From Rothia halotolerans (lineage in GTDB: Bacteria; Actinomycetota; Actinomycetes; Actinomycetales; Micrococcaceae), in contig NZ_NOIU01000001.1 in the NCBI RefSeq assembly GCF_004136635.1, positions 930,001 to 994,000 of the forward strand: a DNA stretch of 64,000 bases. Direction: 5' to 3'. Under the pieces are notes generated by a model that did not search any database, was not told the DNA's origin, and saw only the letters and a list, made by a program, of their open reading frames with translations. Positions 33,294-42,318 of this stretch are shown here, piece by piece (the first letter of the stretch is position 1; each line of letters begins with the position of its first letter). The position numbers and the translations under genes are program-made.

Positions 33294-34361
33294 ATGACCC
33301 GCACCGATGCATCGCCGCGGCTCGGCGGCGGCGTCGCGCTCGTCGTCGGCTCCTGCTTCTCGCTGCAGTTCGGGGCCGCGATCGCCACGCACCTCTTCCC
33401 CATCCTCGGCGCGTGGGGCGTGACCTCCCTGCGCATGCTCATGGCGGCCGTGATCCTGCTGGTCGCGGTGCGCCCGCGCATGTTCGGCTGGACGTGGCGG
33501 CAGTGGCGCTCCGTGATCCTCTTCGGCGCGGCGCTGGCGGGGATGAACGGCTTCTTCTACGCCTCGATCGACAGGATCCCGCTGGGCGCGGCCGTGGCGG
33601 TCGAGTTCCTCGGGCCCCTGGTGCTGGCCGCGGTGCTCTCGCGGCGGGTGGCCGACTTCGCGATGGTCGGCGTCGCGCTGGCGGGGATGTGCCTGCTGGG
33701 GCTGGAGAGCTTCCTGGGGGCGGTGGGGCTGGATCCCCTCGGGGTGCTGTTCGCCCTGATCGCGGGGGCGTTCTGGGCCGGGTACGTGCTCTCGAGCGCA
33801 CACGTGGGCCAGGCGGTGCCGGGGACCGGCGGGCTGGCAGCGGCGATGGGCGTCGCCACGGTGCTGATCCTGCCGATCGGCGCCTCGAGCGCCGTGCAGG
33901 CCTTCGCCGACTGGCGGATCCTGCTGCTCGCGGCCGTGACCGGGCTGCTCGCCTCAGTCATCCCCTACACCCTGGAGCTCGCGGCCCTGCGCCGGCTGCC
34001 GAGCAACGTCTTCAGCATCCTGCTCAGCCTGGAGCCGGCCATCGCGGCGCTGGCGGGCTGGGCGCTGCTCTCGCAGGCCACCGGGCCGATACGCCTGGCC
34101 GCGATCGCGCTGGTCATCATCGCGAGCGTGGGCATCACCGTCTCCAGCTCCCGGGCGCGGAAGGCCGCGGCGGGCAAGGCCGGAGCCGAGGAGGAGCCGG
34201 TGGTCGGCGTCGGCACCGGCGCGCTGCCCGTCATCGAGCCCACGGAGGAAGACGAGTCCGTGCTGGGCGTCAGGACCGGGGCGATGCCGGTGGTCCGCTC
34301 CGAGGAGGACCCCGACGACGCCGGGGAGCCGGGCAGGAGCGATGACAGCACAGGTAATTAA
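33294..34361 (+). CDS. EamA/DMT-family exporter with repeated C-terminal tail
   Basis: 355 residues from ATG 33294, behind AGGAG. Ten membrane segments form two EamA halves; VALVVGSCFSLQFGAAIATHLFPILGAWGVTSLRML opens the first and IPLGAAVAVEFLGPLVLA ends helix 4. The group includes RhtA-like threonine/homoserine exporters. The cytoplasmic tail (about 70 residues) has two copies of a motif, VVGVGTGALPV and VLGVRTGAMPV, each followed by acidic residues; I do not know it from this family. Control is probably by the divergent LysR protein. Confidence 0.9.
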   Translation: MTRTDASPRLGGGVALVVGSCFSLQFGAAIATHLFPILGAWGVTSLRMLMAAVILLVAVRPRMFGWTWRQWRSVILFGAALAGMNGFFYASIDRIPLGAAVAVEFLGPLVLAAVLSRRVADFAMVGVALAGMCLLGLESFLGAVGLDPLGVLFALIAGAFWAGYVLSSAHVGQAVPGTGGLAAAMGVATVLILPIGASSAVQAFADWRILLLAAVTGLLASVIPYTLELAALRRLPSNVFSILLSLEPAIAALAGWALLSQATGPIRLAAIALVIIASVGITVSSSRARKAAAGKAGAEEEPVVGVGTGALPVIEPTEEDESVLGVRTGAMPVVRSEEDPDDAGEPGRSDDSTGN

Positions 34362-34374
34362 ACTAGTTGTTTAA
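34358..34374. promoter_or_regulatory. Inverted repeat TTAAAC-TAGTT-GTTTAA
   Basis: A perfect 6-bp inverted repeat covers the EamA stop codon and lies 10 bp before the -35 box of the next gene. It may be a regulator site for the helix-turn-helix gene, or a weak terminator for EamA. Confidence 0.45.
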
Positions 34375-34383
34375 AATAAAGTG

Positions 34384-34413
34384 TTGAAGTTTTTCCATGG
34401 GAACCCTATTCTC
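34384..34413 (+). promoter_or_regulatory. Promoter of the HTH gene, leaderless start
   Basis: TTGAAG at 34384 and TATTCT at 34408 are 18 bp apart. The ATG at 34419 is only 5 bp beyond the -10 box, so the mRNA should start at or next to the start codon. Confidence 0.55.
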
Positions 34414-34418
34414 TTCCC

Positions 34419-34877
34419 ATGACCTCGATTCCCGAACACCCCGGCGACCTCTTCACCCCTCCCCAGCCGGAGGAGGCACGAGCCCACCGCGTCTACGCCT
34501 CCCTGATGCGCATAGCCGAGCGGCATGCGACGACGCCCGAGCAGCGCGACCGCCAGATCCACCCTTCGGTCCTCGGCGCGCACGAGGCCGTCCGGCTCGT
34601 CTCGTTCCTGCTCGGCGGGATCGCACAGCTCGACGACGAGGAGCCGGAGGTGGACCAGGTCGACATCACCGCCGCCCTGACCCTCCTCCCCCTGGCCCGC
34701 AGGGAGATGGACGAGCTGGAGAGCGGGCTCCTCCAGATGGCGCGAGGTCGCGGCCTGACATGGCAGGACATCGCCTTCGGGCTGGGCCTCGGCACCCCGC
34801 AGGCGGCCAAACAGCGCTACGAACGGCTGCTCAGTCGCACCGCCCCCGTCGCAGAGTCCCCAGAGGCCCCGGAGTAG
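34419..34877 (+). CDS. Helix-turn-helix DNA-binding protein
   Basis: 152 residues. The C-terminal segment LTWQDIAFGLGLGTPQAAKQRYERL is a sigma-region-4-like helix-turn-helix found in a group of small actinobacterial proteins usually annotated only as DNA-binding. The preceding helical part has no known domain. It may regulate the adjacent amidotransferase or itself; the inverted repeat at 34358 is a candidate site. Confidence 0.65.
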   Translation: MTSIPEHPGDLFTPPQPEEARAHRVYASLMRIAERHATTPEQRDRQIHPSVLGAHEAVRLVSFLLGGIAQLDDEEPEVDQVDITAALTLLPLARREMDELESGLLQMARGRGLTWQDIAFGLGLGTPQAAKQRYERLLSRTAPVAESPEAPE

Positions 34878-34918
34878 AGCGCGCCCGCTCGCCCCCTTTC
34901 ACCGCTACGCTGAGCCTT

Positions 34919-35782
34919 ATGCTGCCGTTCCTGCTCATCCAGACCCGCTCCCACGACGACGTCGTGGCGGACGAGCTGCGCTCCACCGCGCGGCTCGGCG
35001 GTTTCGGAGAGGGACAGCTGCTCTCGATGCGCCTGGACCGGATCCTGGACGCCCGGGCTCGGCAGAGCGGCGACGGAAGCGACGCACCGGGCGACGAGTC
35101 GTCACGCGACAGGACGCGGCATGACGAGGCACGGGAGGACAAGGTGCGGCATAACAAGTCGTCGCCCTCCGCGCCCATCGACTGGCCCACGATCCTGGAC
35201 GGCCACGCCGGGGTGATCCTGGGCGGCAGCCCCTTCAACTCCACGGACCCGCAGGAGTCGAAGTCGGCCCTACAGGTGCGCGTCGAGGCGGAGTTGCGGC
35301 GCCTGCTCGACGAGGTCGCGCGGCGGGACCACCCCTTCCTGGGCGCCTGCTACGGGGTGGGCACGCTGGGCCTGCACCAGGGCGCCGTCGTCGACGACCT
35401 CTACGCCGAGCAGGCCGGCCCGGTGGAGATCACCCTGACCGAGGAGGGGGCGCGGGACCCCCTGCTGGCGGGCATGCCGCGTACGTTCCAGGCCTTCGTG
35501 GGGCACAAGGAGGCGATCCGCCGACTGCCGGGGCACGCCGCCCTCTTAGCCGCAGGCGTAGCGTGCCCGGTGCAGATGTTCCGGGTGCAGCGGAACATGT
35601 ACGCGACCCAGTTCCACCCCGAGCTCGACCTGGAGAGCCTCCTCTACCGTCTGCACATCTACGCGGATCAGGGGTACTTCGACCCCGAGCGCGCCGAGGA
35701 GACGTTCGCCGCCGCCCGGGCCGCGGTCGTGGACCGGCCCGCCATGATCCTGCGGAACTTCCGCGAGCGCTACGGCCACTGA
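34919..35782 (+). CDS. Class I glutamine amidotransferase-like protein
   Basis: 287 residues from ATG 34919. TACGCT lies 8-13 bp before it and there is no ribosome site, so it is probably leaderless. Catalytic Cys is in FLGACYGVGTLG and catalytic His in YATQFHPELD. A charged low-complexity insert (residues 58-90, rich in Ser/Asp/Arg) splits the N-terminal part. Free-standing proteins of this kind (GuaA-N type) act in purine or amino acid metabolism or as gamma-glutamyl hydrolases; the substrate is unknown. Confidence 0.85.
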   Translation: MLPFLLIQTRSHDDVVADELRSTARLGGFGEGQLLSMRLDRILDARARQSGDGSDAPGDESSRDRTRHDEAREDKVRHNKSSPSAPIDWPTILDGHAGVILGGSPFNSTDPQESKSALQVRVEAELRRLLDEVARRDHPFLGACYGVGTLGLHQGAVVDDLYAEQAGPVEITLTEEGARDPLLAGMPRTFQAFVGHKEAIRRLPGHAALLAAGVACPVQMFRVQRNMYATQFHPELDLESLLYRLHIYADQGYFDPERAEETFAAARAAVVDRPAMILRNFRERYGH

Positions 35783-36029
35783 AGGAGGGCCGGACGGCCT
35801 CCGTCGGAACGTCGCCCCATGGGAACGTCACCCGGCGGCACGTCAGCACGGCGGCGCGTCGGGCCGCCGGAACGACGGGCGCCGCCGCCCACCCGGCTGA
35901 CGACTTGCTCACGCCACGCTCGATGAGACCATCTTTGCTTTACCCTTCAACCAAAAACCTCCGGGAATAAGGCCCACACCAAGGGCGTTCCATGTTTAGT
36001 TCAGTTTTGAAATGAATCGGGAGCACACC

Positions 36030-37280
36030 ATGCAGATCGGCATCTTCAGCGTCGGCGACGTCACCCAGGACCCCACCGACGGCACCACGCCCACCGAGCA
36101 CGAGCGCATCAAGGCCACGGTCGCGATCGCCCGGAAGGCCGAGGAGATCGGCCTCGACGTCTTCGCCGTCGGCCAGCACCACAACCCGCCGTTCGCGACG
36201 TCCTCGCCCACCACCACGCTCGCCTACATCGCCGCGCAGACCGAGCGCATCATGCTCTCGACCTCGACGACGCTGATCACCACCACCGACCCGGTGCGGA
36301 TCGCCGAGGACTACGGCATGCTCCAGCACCTCGCGGACGGCCGCACGGACCTCATGCTCGGCCGCGGCAACACCGGCCCGGTCTACCCCTGGTTCGGCAA
36401 GGACATCCGGCAGGGCGTCCCGCTGGCGATCGAGAACTACAACCTCCTGCACCGGCTGTGGCACGAGGAGGTCGTGAACTGGAGCGGCAGGTTCCGCACG
36501 CCGCTGCAGTCCTTCACGCTCTCCCCGCAGCCGCTGGACGGCGTCGCGCCCTTCGTCTGGCACGGCTCCATCCGCACGCCGGAGATCGCCGAGCAGGCCG
36601 CGTACTACGGCGACGGCTTCTTCCACAACAACATCTTCTGGAACAAGGAGTTCACCGGCCAGATGATCGACCTGTACCGCGAGCGCTACGAGCACTACGG
36701 CCACGGCGCGGCGGACCAGGCGATCGTGGGCCTGGGCGGCCAGTTCTTCATGCGCCGCAACGCGCAGGAGGCCCGCCGGGAGTTCCGCCCCTACTTCGAC
36801 AACGCGCCGGTCTACGGCCACGGCCCCACCATGGAGGACTTCACGGACCAGACGCCGCTGACGGTCGGCTCCCCGCAGGAGGTCATCGAGAAGACGCTGT
36901 CCTTCCGCGAGTACGCCGGGGACTACCAGCGCCAGCTGTTCCTCGTGGACCACGCGGGCCTGCCCCTGAAGACCGTGCTGGAGCAGCTGGACCTGTTCGG
37001 CGAGGAGGTGCTGCCGACGCTGCGGCGGGAGTTCGACGCCGCCCGCCCCGCGCACGTGCCCGAGGCCCCCACCCACGCCTCGCTCGTCGAGCGGCGGCGC
37101 GCCGGCGCCGACCCGGTGCCCGGCGGGCGCGAGGACTCGCCGGCCGGAGAAGCGCGCCGGGCCGAGCGGGATCACCAGGCGGGCCAGGAGCCCGGAGCCG
37201 AACGGGAGCGCGGGACCGCCGCGCGGACACGTGAAACCGATCAGGAGCGCCCCGCGACGCGGACGGAGGAGACCCGATGA
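36030..37280 (+). CDS. LLM-class flavin monooxygenase, CE1758 type
   Basis: 416 residues from ATG 36030 with GGGAG seven bases upstream (ATG 36012 lacks a site). The luciferase fold is clear from MQIGIFSVGDV, the active-site region EIGLDVFAVGQHHNPPF, and GRTDLMLGRGNTGP. The last 65 residues are a disordered Arg/Glu/Ala-rich tail. TTCA-GTTT-TGAA at 36000-36011 is a small inverted repeat upstream. The next gene, an FMN reductase, overlaps in ATGA and should supply reduced FMN. Confidence 0.92.
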   Translation: MQIGIFSVGDVTQDPTDGTTPTEHERIKATVAIARKAEEIGLDVFAVGQHHNPPFATSSPTTTLAYIAAQTERIMLSTSTTLITTTDPVRIAEDYGMLQHLADGRTDLMLGRGNTGPVYPWFGKDIRQGVPLAIENYNLLHRLWHEEVVNWSGRFRTPLQSFTLSPQPLDGVAPFVWHGSIRTPEIAEQAAYYGDGFFHNNIFWNKEFTGQMIDLYRERYEHYGHGAADQAIVGLGGQFFMRRNAQEARREFRPYFDNAPVYGHGPTMEDFTDQTPLTVGSPQEVIEKTLSFREYAGDYQRQLFLVDHAGLPLKTVLEQLDLFGEEVLPTLRREFDAARPAHVPEAPTHASLVERRRAGADPVPGGREDSPAGEARRAERDHQAGQEPGAERERGTAARTRETDQERPATRTEETR

Positions 37281-38107
37281 GCGCGCCGACCATCGCCGTC
37301 GTCACCGCCGGCCTCTCCGAGCCCTCCTCCACGGCCCTGCTCGCCGACCGCCTGCTCGAGGCCGTCCAGGCCCGCCTGCGCCCAACGGGCGCGGAGGCCC
37401 GCGCCGTCAGGATCGACCTCCGCGGCCTCGCCCACGGCATCGCCGACCACCTGACCATGGGCTTCCCCTCCGGGAAGCTGGCCGCGGCCCTGGACGCCCT
37501 GCGCGGAGCGGATGCGGTCATCGCCGTGACCCCGACCTTCAAGGCGAGCTACACCGGCCTCTTCAAGTCCTTCTGGGACCTGGTGGAGGACGGGGAGCTC
37601 GACGGCGTCCCCACCCTGCTCGCGGCGACCGGCGGCACTGCCCGCCACTCCCTGATGATCGACGTCGCGATGCGCCCGCTCTTCGCCTACCTCAGGGCCG
37701 ACGCCGTCCCCACCGGCGTCTTCGCCGCGACCGACGACTTCGGCGCGGACGAGTCCCTGCAGCGCCGCATCGACCGCGCGGCCGGCGAGCTCGCGGAGCG
37801 GATCCGCCGCCGCACCGGGGAGCCGGCGCACGACGTCGCCCCGGCCGCAGCACCCGCCGGTCCGGCCGAACCCGGGGCCGTTGAGACGAGGTCCGCCGCC
37901 GGGGAAGAGCTCTCTCCGGCTCCCCGGCCCTTGAGGAGCGAGGAGACCGCACCGGGCGATCCAGCTCTCACCGCACCCAGTGGTGACGAGTCGTCCCCCG
38001 ATCCGGCACGAGCGGCCTCCGGCACCGCGTCCCATCGAACCGCCCACCGCGCGAGCGGTCTCCCGCCGCTGCGCGTCACGCCCTTCGAGCAGCTGCTCCG
38101 CCAGTAA
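37277..38107 (+). CDS. NAD(P)H-dependent FMN reductase, CE1759 type
   Basis: 276 residues. The flavodoxin-like reductase domain covers residues 1-175: TIAVVTAGLSEPSSTALLADRLLE at the start, GADAVIAVTPTFKASYTGLFKSFWDLV for the flavin-binding loop, and LLAATGGTARHSLMID. About 100 further residues are Ala/Pro/Ser-rich and disordered, ending in LPPLRVTPFEQLL, a segment that may be ordered again. It forms a two-component monooxygenase with the previous gene. Confidence 0.92.
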   Translation: MSAPTIAVVTAGLSEPSSTALLADRLLEAVQARLRPTGAEARAVRIDLRGLAHGIADHLTMGFPSGKLAAALDALRGADAVIAVTPTFKASYTGLFKSFWDLVEDGELDGVPTLLAATGGTARHSLMIDVAMRPLFAYLRADAVPTGVFAATDDFGADESLQRRIDRAAGELAERIRRRTGEPAHDVAPAAAPAGPAEPGAVETRSAAGEELSPAPRPLRSEETAPGDPALTAPSGDESSPDPARAASGTASHRTAHRASGLPPLRVTPFEQLLRQ

Positions 38108-38122
38108 CCCCGCCGGACGCGG

Positions 38123-38154
38123 CCGGGCCCGTGCGCACGCGCGCCCGGGCCCGG
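38123..38154. terminator. Hairpin between FMN reductase and LysE genes
   Basis: CCGGGCCCG (38123-38131) and CGGGCCCGG (38146-38154) form a perfect 9-bp stem. It lies between two convergent genes and can serve both. Confidence 0.5.
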
Positions 38155-38191
38155 TGTGCCTTCCCCACGAGCCCGCAGCACCCGCCGGACG

Positions 38192-38851
38192 CTAGAGGCT
38201 CACCACCCCGTTGACGACGAAGGCGATGCCGATGATCGCGAACAGCGCCGAGGTCACCACCTCGAGGGTCACCCAGTACCGCCGCACCAGGCGGATCACC
38301 GGGCCGCTGGAGGCGAGCCACGCGAAGGTCGAGAACCAGGCGATCCCGACGACGAGGATGACCGCCAGCAGGATCGCGGTCTGCCAGCTCGGGTAGCCCC
38401 GGCTGAAGAAGGGGGCGAAGAGGGCGGTGAAGAAGATCAGCGCCTTGGGATTCGCGAGGTTGGTCCCCAGTCCCCGCAGGTAGGAACGGCCGATCGTGGA
38501 GCGGTGCCCGGTGACGCTCGGCCCCTCGCCGCCGAGGGAGCGACGCAGCGCCCACAGCCCCGAGGCACCCATCCAGAGCAGGAAGGCGCCGCCGAGGATC
38601 TTCAGCGTCGGCAGGATGCCGGGGGCCAGGGCCACCACGGCACCCAGGCCGAGGGCCGCCGCCGTCATCCACAGCAGGTTCCCGGTCATGACGCCCTGGG
38701 CGGCGGAGAGGCCGAGGGCCCGCGGACGCGGACCCTGTCCCCCGCCTCCGCGCGGTGCAGACTGCTGGAGGATCATCAGCAGGTCGGGGCCCGGCGAGGC
38801 GATCGCCACCACCCAGGCCGCGATCAGCGGCAGGACCACCTGTAGCGTCAA
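38192..38851 (-). CDS. LysE/RhtB-family amino acid exporter
   Basis: 219 residues from TTG 38851, behind GGGAGG. Six membrane segments are predicted. The family motif at the N-terminus is VVAIASPGPDLLMILQQ, followed by AAQGVMTGNLLWMTAAALG. It should export an amino acid such as threonine, homoserine or lysine. No regulator adjoins it. Confidence 0.92.
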   Translation of the reverse strand: MTLQVVLPLIAAWVVAIASPGPDLLMILQQSAPRGGGGQGPRPRALGLSAAQGVMTGNLLWMTAAALGLGAVVALAPGILPTLKILGGAFLLWMGASGLWALRRSLGGEGPSVTGHRSTIGRSYLRGLGTNLANPKALIFFTALFAPFFSRGYPSWQTAILLAVILVVGIAWFSTFAWLASSGPVIRLVRRYWVTLEVVTSALFAIIGIAFVVNGVVSL

Positions 38852-39107
38852 GGACTCGCCTCCCTCTCCTCGCGGCGCGATCCGCCGCGAACCTCCTCAC
38901 GCTATACCACCCGGGGACTGTGTTTCACGTGAAACGACAACTCTTCCAAGATGCGTTCATCGATTCCCTCGTCAGGCCCAATGCGGGCCCGCAGCAGTGA
39001 CGAGCACGGCGCGCCGAAGGCCGGCCCCGCCGAGGTAGAGCCAGCTATAAGGATCAGTAGCGCCGTCTCCACTGCGCCCGGCCCGTCCGCCGCCCCAGAC
39101 TGGTTCC

Positions 39108-39404
39108 ATGATGATCAGCAAATTGACGGCGCTCCTGGGGATCCTGGGCCAGCGACCGGACCTGGTGATGGCCCTGATGACGACGGCGGCGGCCGCGACC
39201 CTCCTGATCGTCACCCTCGCGGCGCTGCGGTCCGCGGCGCGCTCGCCGCATCACCCCGCCGCCTCGAAGGCGCGGTGGGCCCTGGCCATCGTGGGCCTCC
39301 CCCTGCTCGGGGCCGCGCTGTGGTTCCGCGCCGAACGGGCCCCCGGGACCACCGAGGACACCGGAAAGGCCCGGCGGCACCCGCGCTCGATGGCCCTGCG
39401 CTGA
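39108..39404 (+). CDS. Small membrane protein, PLDc_N-like
   Basis: 98 residues with two membrane segments (LVMALMTTAAAATLLIVTLAAL and WALAIVGLPLLGAALWFR). The second segment with flanking residues resembles the PLDc_N superfamily found at the N-terminus of cardiolipin synthases, here as a free-standing unit. A weak promoter-like region precedes it. Function unknown. Confidence 0.6.
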   Translation: MMISKLTALLGILGQRPDLVMALMTTAAAATLLIVTLAALRSAARSPHHPAASKARWALAIVGLPLLGAALWFRAERAPGTTEDTGKARRHPRSMALR

Positions 39405-39417
39405 TCCGGCCGTGCCC

Positions 39418-39843
39418 TCACGTCCACTCGGGCTTCTGCCGCTCCGGCCGGGGAGGGAGCAGCGTCAGCACCATGAGGGCGAAGGGCCCCAGGACGGGGA
39501 TGCAACTGAGGAACCACCAGGGACCGGCCAGGCCGGCGTCGTGCAGACGCCGCCAATGGACGGAGAGGGAGGGGATGAACAGGAAGAGGCTGATCAGCAG
39601 CACCGGCAGCGCCACGAAGGCGTTGCTCATGAGGATCTCGTCCATGCGCTCCCGCCGCAGCGCGTAGAGACCGGAGAGCACCATGAACGGCCCCTGGACC
39701 CACCAGAACTCGCTCCTGGAGGCGAAGCCCTTGAACTCGAAGTAGTGCTGGAAGAAGCTCCGCCACGCCTGCCTGAGGCTCGCGCGCCGGAGGGCGCTCC
39801 GGGGAGGGGTGCGGTAGGCGGTGGAGCTCGGGGACTCTGACAT
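39418..39843 (-). CDS. DUF805-family membrane protein
   Basis: 141 residues from ATG 39843. The family pattern is clear: FFQHYFEFKGFASRSEFWW at the N-terminal side, then LSVHWRRLHDAGLAGPWWFL before the last membrane segment. Three to four membrane helices. Function of DUF805 proteins is unknown. It ends 13 bp from the preceding small membrane gene, tail to tail. Confidence 0.9.
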   Translation of the reverse strand: MSESPSSTAYRTPPRSALRRASLRQAWRSFFQHYFEFKGFASRSEFWWVQGPFMVLSGLYALRRERMDEILMSNAFVALPVLLISLFLFIPSLSVHWRRLHDAGLAGPWWFLSCIPVLGPFALMVLTLLPPRPERQKPEWT

Positions 39844-39972
39844 GGAGACGGCCTCGCTTCTCAGTCGGCATCCGGCGTGCGGCTTGCCCTCCCAGCAGAT
39901 CACACGCGGCACCGCACTTGAACCCCGGGGCCTCGCCGAGCGTCCGACGTCGCCGCCGCTTAGGATGACCCC

Positions 39973-40839
39973 GTGAGCACCCCCTGGACAGCGACCCGCG
40001 AGACCATGGAATTACAAGGACGCGAGCGGACCTTCACGCTCCTCGTCCCGGAGAGCGCGCCCGCGAGCCCGCCGCTGCTCCTGCTCTTCCACGGGTCGCA
40101 GCAGTCCTCGCGGGTCTTCCGGAAGTTCACGGCGGGGACCTTCGACGAGCTGGCGGCACGCGCCGGCCTCGTGCTCGCCTACCCGGACGGCGTCGGGCGG
40201 CACTTCAACGACGCGCGGCGCGGGGCCGACTTCGAGTGCCGGCGCCTGGGGGTCGACGACGTCGCCTTCACCGCGGGCATCATCCGCCGGCTCGCGCGGA
40301 CCCACGGGATCGACCGCGAGCGCGTGTACGCCGCCGGCTACTCCAACGGCGGCCAGATGGTCATCCGGCTGCTCCACGACGCGCCCAAGCTGCTCGCGGG
40401 CGCGGCCACCCTCGCGGCCACCCAGCCCGCCCCGGAGAACTTCGCCCCGGCGCACCCGCACGCCTCGCCGCATCCCGTGCCACTGCTGGCCGTCCACGGC
40501 ACCGCCGACCCCCTGGCACCCTACGACGGCGGCGAGGCCAGCCTGTGGGGCGAGCAGTCGCGCGGCCGGGTGCTCTCGGCGCCGGACTCCGCCGCGTACT
40601 TCGCGCGCCGCAACGGCCACGAGGGGCCGCCCCGGCTCGAGGAGCGGGGCGAGGGCGTCGTCGTGAGCTCCTGGGCCCAGGAGGGGCGGGCGCCGGTCCA
40701 GCTGTGGACGGTCCGCGGGATGGGGCACCTCGTCCCGGCGCCCCACGACCTCCCCGCCTCGCTCGGGCCGGGGACCCGGGCCTTCGTGGCGGCGGAGGCG
40801 ATCGGCGGGTTCTTCGGGCTCACGGGCCGGGACGGCTGA
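39973..40839 (+). CDS. PHB depolymerase-type alpha/beta hydrolase (esterase)
   Basis: 288 residues from GTG 39973. TAGGAT lies 6 bp before the start, so a leaderless mRNA is likely. The nucleophile serine is in the elbow GYSNGGQMV near residue 125, after a PLLLLFHGSQQ oxyanion segment; the acid and histidine are in VHGTADPLAPY and GMGHLVPAP. It fits the LpqC/esterase-D-like group that hydrolyses feruloyl or hydroxyalkanoate esters. No signal peptide is present, so it is cytoplasmic. Confidence 0.88.
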   Translation: MSTPWTATRETMELQGRERTFTLLVPESAPASPPLLLLFHGSQQSSRVFRKFTAGTFDELAARAGLVLAYPDGVGRHFNDARRGADFECRRLGVDDVAFTAGIIRRLARTHGIDRERVYAAGYSNGGQMVIRLLHDAPKLLAGAATLAATQPAPENFAPAHPHASPHPVPLLAVHGTADPLAPYDGGEASLWGEQSRGRVLSAPDSAAYFARRNGHEGPPRLEERGEGVVVSSWAQEGRAPVQLWTVRGMGHLVPAPHDLPASLGPGTRAFVAAEAIGGFFGLTGRDG

Positions 40840-40932
40840 CGACCGCTGCCCGGGGCCGCGCCCGGACCTCCCCTCGGGTCCGATCCCGCCGCCGGGCTCG
40901 TCGTCGAGCCGCCCTGATCCGCGCCCCTCCCC

Positions 40933-41697
40933 CTACGGAACGTGCAGCCGCACCCCGTGGTCGGCGCACCAGCGCGAGAGCTCGGCGTCGTGCCGCTCCG
41001 CGACCACGTCGTCCACGTACTCCAGGTCCGTGAGCAGGTAGTAGTCGCGGTAGCCGATCTTGGAGGTGTCCAGGGGCACGACGACGCGCCGGGCCGCGGC
41101 GATGGCCGCCTGCTTCACGTGGCTCTCCGCGACGTCGACCGTGAAGATCCCCTGGGGCGAGACCCCGCTGACGCCGATGAAGGCCGTGTCCACGCTGAAC
41201 CGCCCGAGCGTCTCGATCGTCAGAGCGCCGGTCACCGAGCCCCCGACGGGGTTGTACTCGCCGCCGAGCAGCGTGTGCCGGATCCCCGGCTTCTCCGCCA
41301 CCGCCATGGCGACGCCGGGTGAGTTGGTCAGGACGTTGATGGTCGTCTGGTGGAGCAGTCCGGAGAGGACCTCGATGGTGGTCCCCGAGTCGAGGAACAC
41401 GGACTGCCCCTCCTCCACCAGCGTGGCGCAGATCTGCGCGATGGCCCGCTTGGCGTCGATGTTGTGGGCCTTGCGCGCCGCCAGGGTCGACAGCGGGCGG
41501 GACTCCACCGCGATCGCGCCGCCGTGGGTGCGCCGCAGCACGCCGTCGCGCTCCAGGGCGGAGAGGTCCTTGCGCAGGGTCGGCTCGCTCACGCCGAAGG
41601 GCGCGGTGAGGTCCACCAGTCGGATGCTTCCCTCGCGGCGCACGAGTTCGGCGATCTTATGGCGACGCTGCTCGGCGAAGTCCAGGTGATTGCTCAT
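40933..41697 (-). CDS. DeoR-family transcriptional repressor
   Basis: 254 residues from ATG 41697. The helix-turn-helix KIAELVRREGSIRLVDLTAPFGVSEPTLRKDLSAL and the linker LRRTHGGA are diagnostic. The sugar-phosphate-binding domain contains FLDSGTTIEVLSGLL and GVSGVSPQGI. It is divergent from a lone EIIA(Glc)-type gene, with TTTCGTTTG repeats between them. A role in control of a PTS-related sugar is likely. Confidence 0.92.
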   Translation of the reverse strand: MSNHLDFAEQRRHKIAELVRREGSIRLVDLTAPFGVSEPTLRKDLSALERDGVLRRTHGGAIAVESRPLSTLAARKAHNIDAKRAIAQICATLVEEGQSVFLDSGTTIEVLSGLLHQTTINVLTNSPGVAMAVAEKPGIRHTLLGGEYNPVGGSVTGALTIETLGRFSVDTAFIGVSGVSPQGIFTVDVAESHVKQAAIAAARRVVVPLDTSKIGYRDYYLLTDLEYVDDVVAERHDAELSRWCADHGVRLHVP

Positions 41698-41738
41698 CGC
41701 TCTCCAGGATATCCAAGAGCGCCGCACCGGCACCGGAC

Positions 41739-41813
41739 TTTCGATTGGCTTCCGTTCCCTTCCCTTGTTTTTCGTTTGCTTCCATCATAGGCTCGTTTCG
41801 AGCTCAAACGAAA
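41739..41813. promoter_or_regulatory. DeoR operator cluster, TTTCGTTTG repeats
   Basis: Three copies of a TTTCG(A/T)TTG motif lie between the divergent genes: TTTCGATTGGCTTCC (41739), TTTCGTTTGCTTCC (41770), and an inverted TTTCGTTTG (41813 back to 41805). The last also forms the inverted repeat TCGTTT-N7-AAACGA (41793-41811). Known DeoR-type sites use similar TTTC repeats. Confidence 0.7.
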
Positions 41814-41823
41814 GGAAGCGAGC

Positions 41824-42318
41824 ATGTTCGAGCCGACCCCCACCGCTCCGGCGCCCCGCGTGGCCGCCAGGGAGCTGATCGCGCCGGTCTCCGGGCGCCT
41901 GCTGGCCCTCGAGGAGGTCCCCGACCTGCTCTACTCCGAGCGCCATCTGGGGCCCGGCATCGCCGTCGAACCCGGGGACGGCCTCTTCGCCTCGCCGCTG
42001 ACCGGGACCGTCCGGACGTGCCCCGGCACCCACCACGCCTTCTACCTCGATGCACCGGACGGCACCCAGGTCCTCGTGCACATCGGCGTGGACGCCCACC
42101 TCCTGCGCGGGCTGGGCTTCCTCCCGCTGGTCTCCGAGGGGCAGGCGGTACAGGCGGGGCAGGCCCTCTGCCTGGCCGACCTGGAGTACCTGCGCATCGC
42201 CGCCCTGCCCACGGTCTGCGCGCTGGTGCTGACCCGGCGGGGCGAGGGGGCGGAGTTCGTGGAGCCGCGGGGGCAGGTAGTGCGGGGACGGACCCGCCTC
42301 GGCCGGCTCGCGCTCTGA
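41824..42318 (+). CDS. Stand-alone PTS glucose-type EIIA
   Basis: 164 residues. The EIIA(Glc) fold shows LIAPVSGRLLALEEVPD, then DGLFASPLTGTV, and the phosphorylated histidine in QVLVHIGVDAHLL near residue 79. AAAGGAAGCGAGC precedes the ATG. No EIIBC partner is adjacent; it may serve a distant permease or act as a regulatory phosphoprotein. Its expression should be set by the divergent DeoR protein. Confidence 0.92.
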   Translation: MFEPTPTAPAPRVAARELIAPVSGRLLALEEVPDLLYSERHLGPGIAVEPGDGLFASPLTGTVRTCPGTHHAFYLDAPDGTQVLVHIGVDAHLLRGLGFLPLVSEGQAVQAGQALCLADLEYLRIAALPTVCALVLTRRGEGAEFVEPRGQVVRGRTRLGRLAL

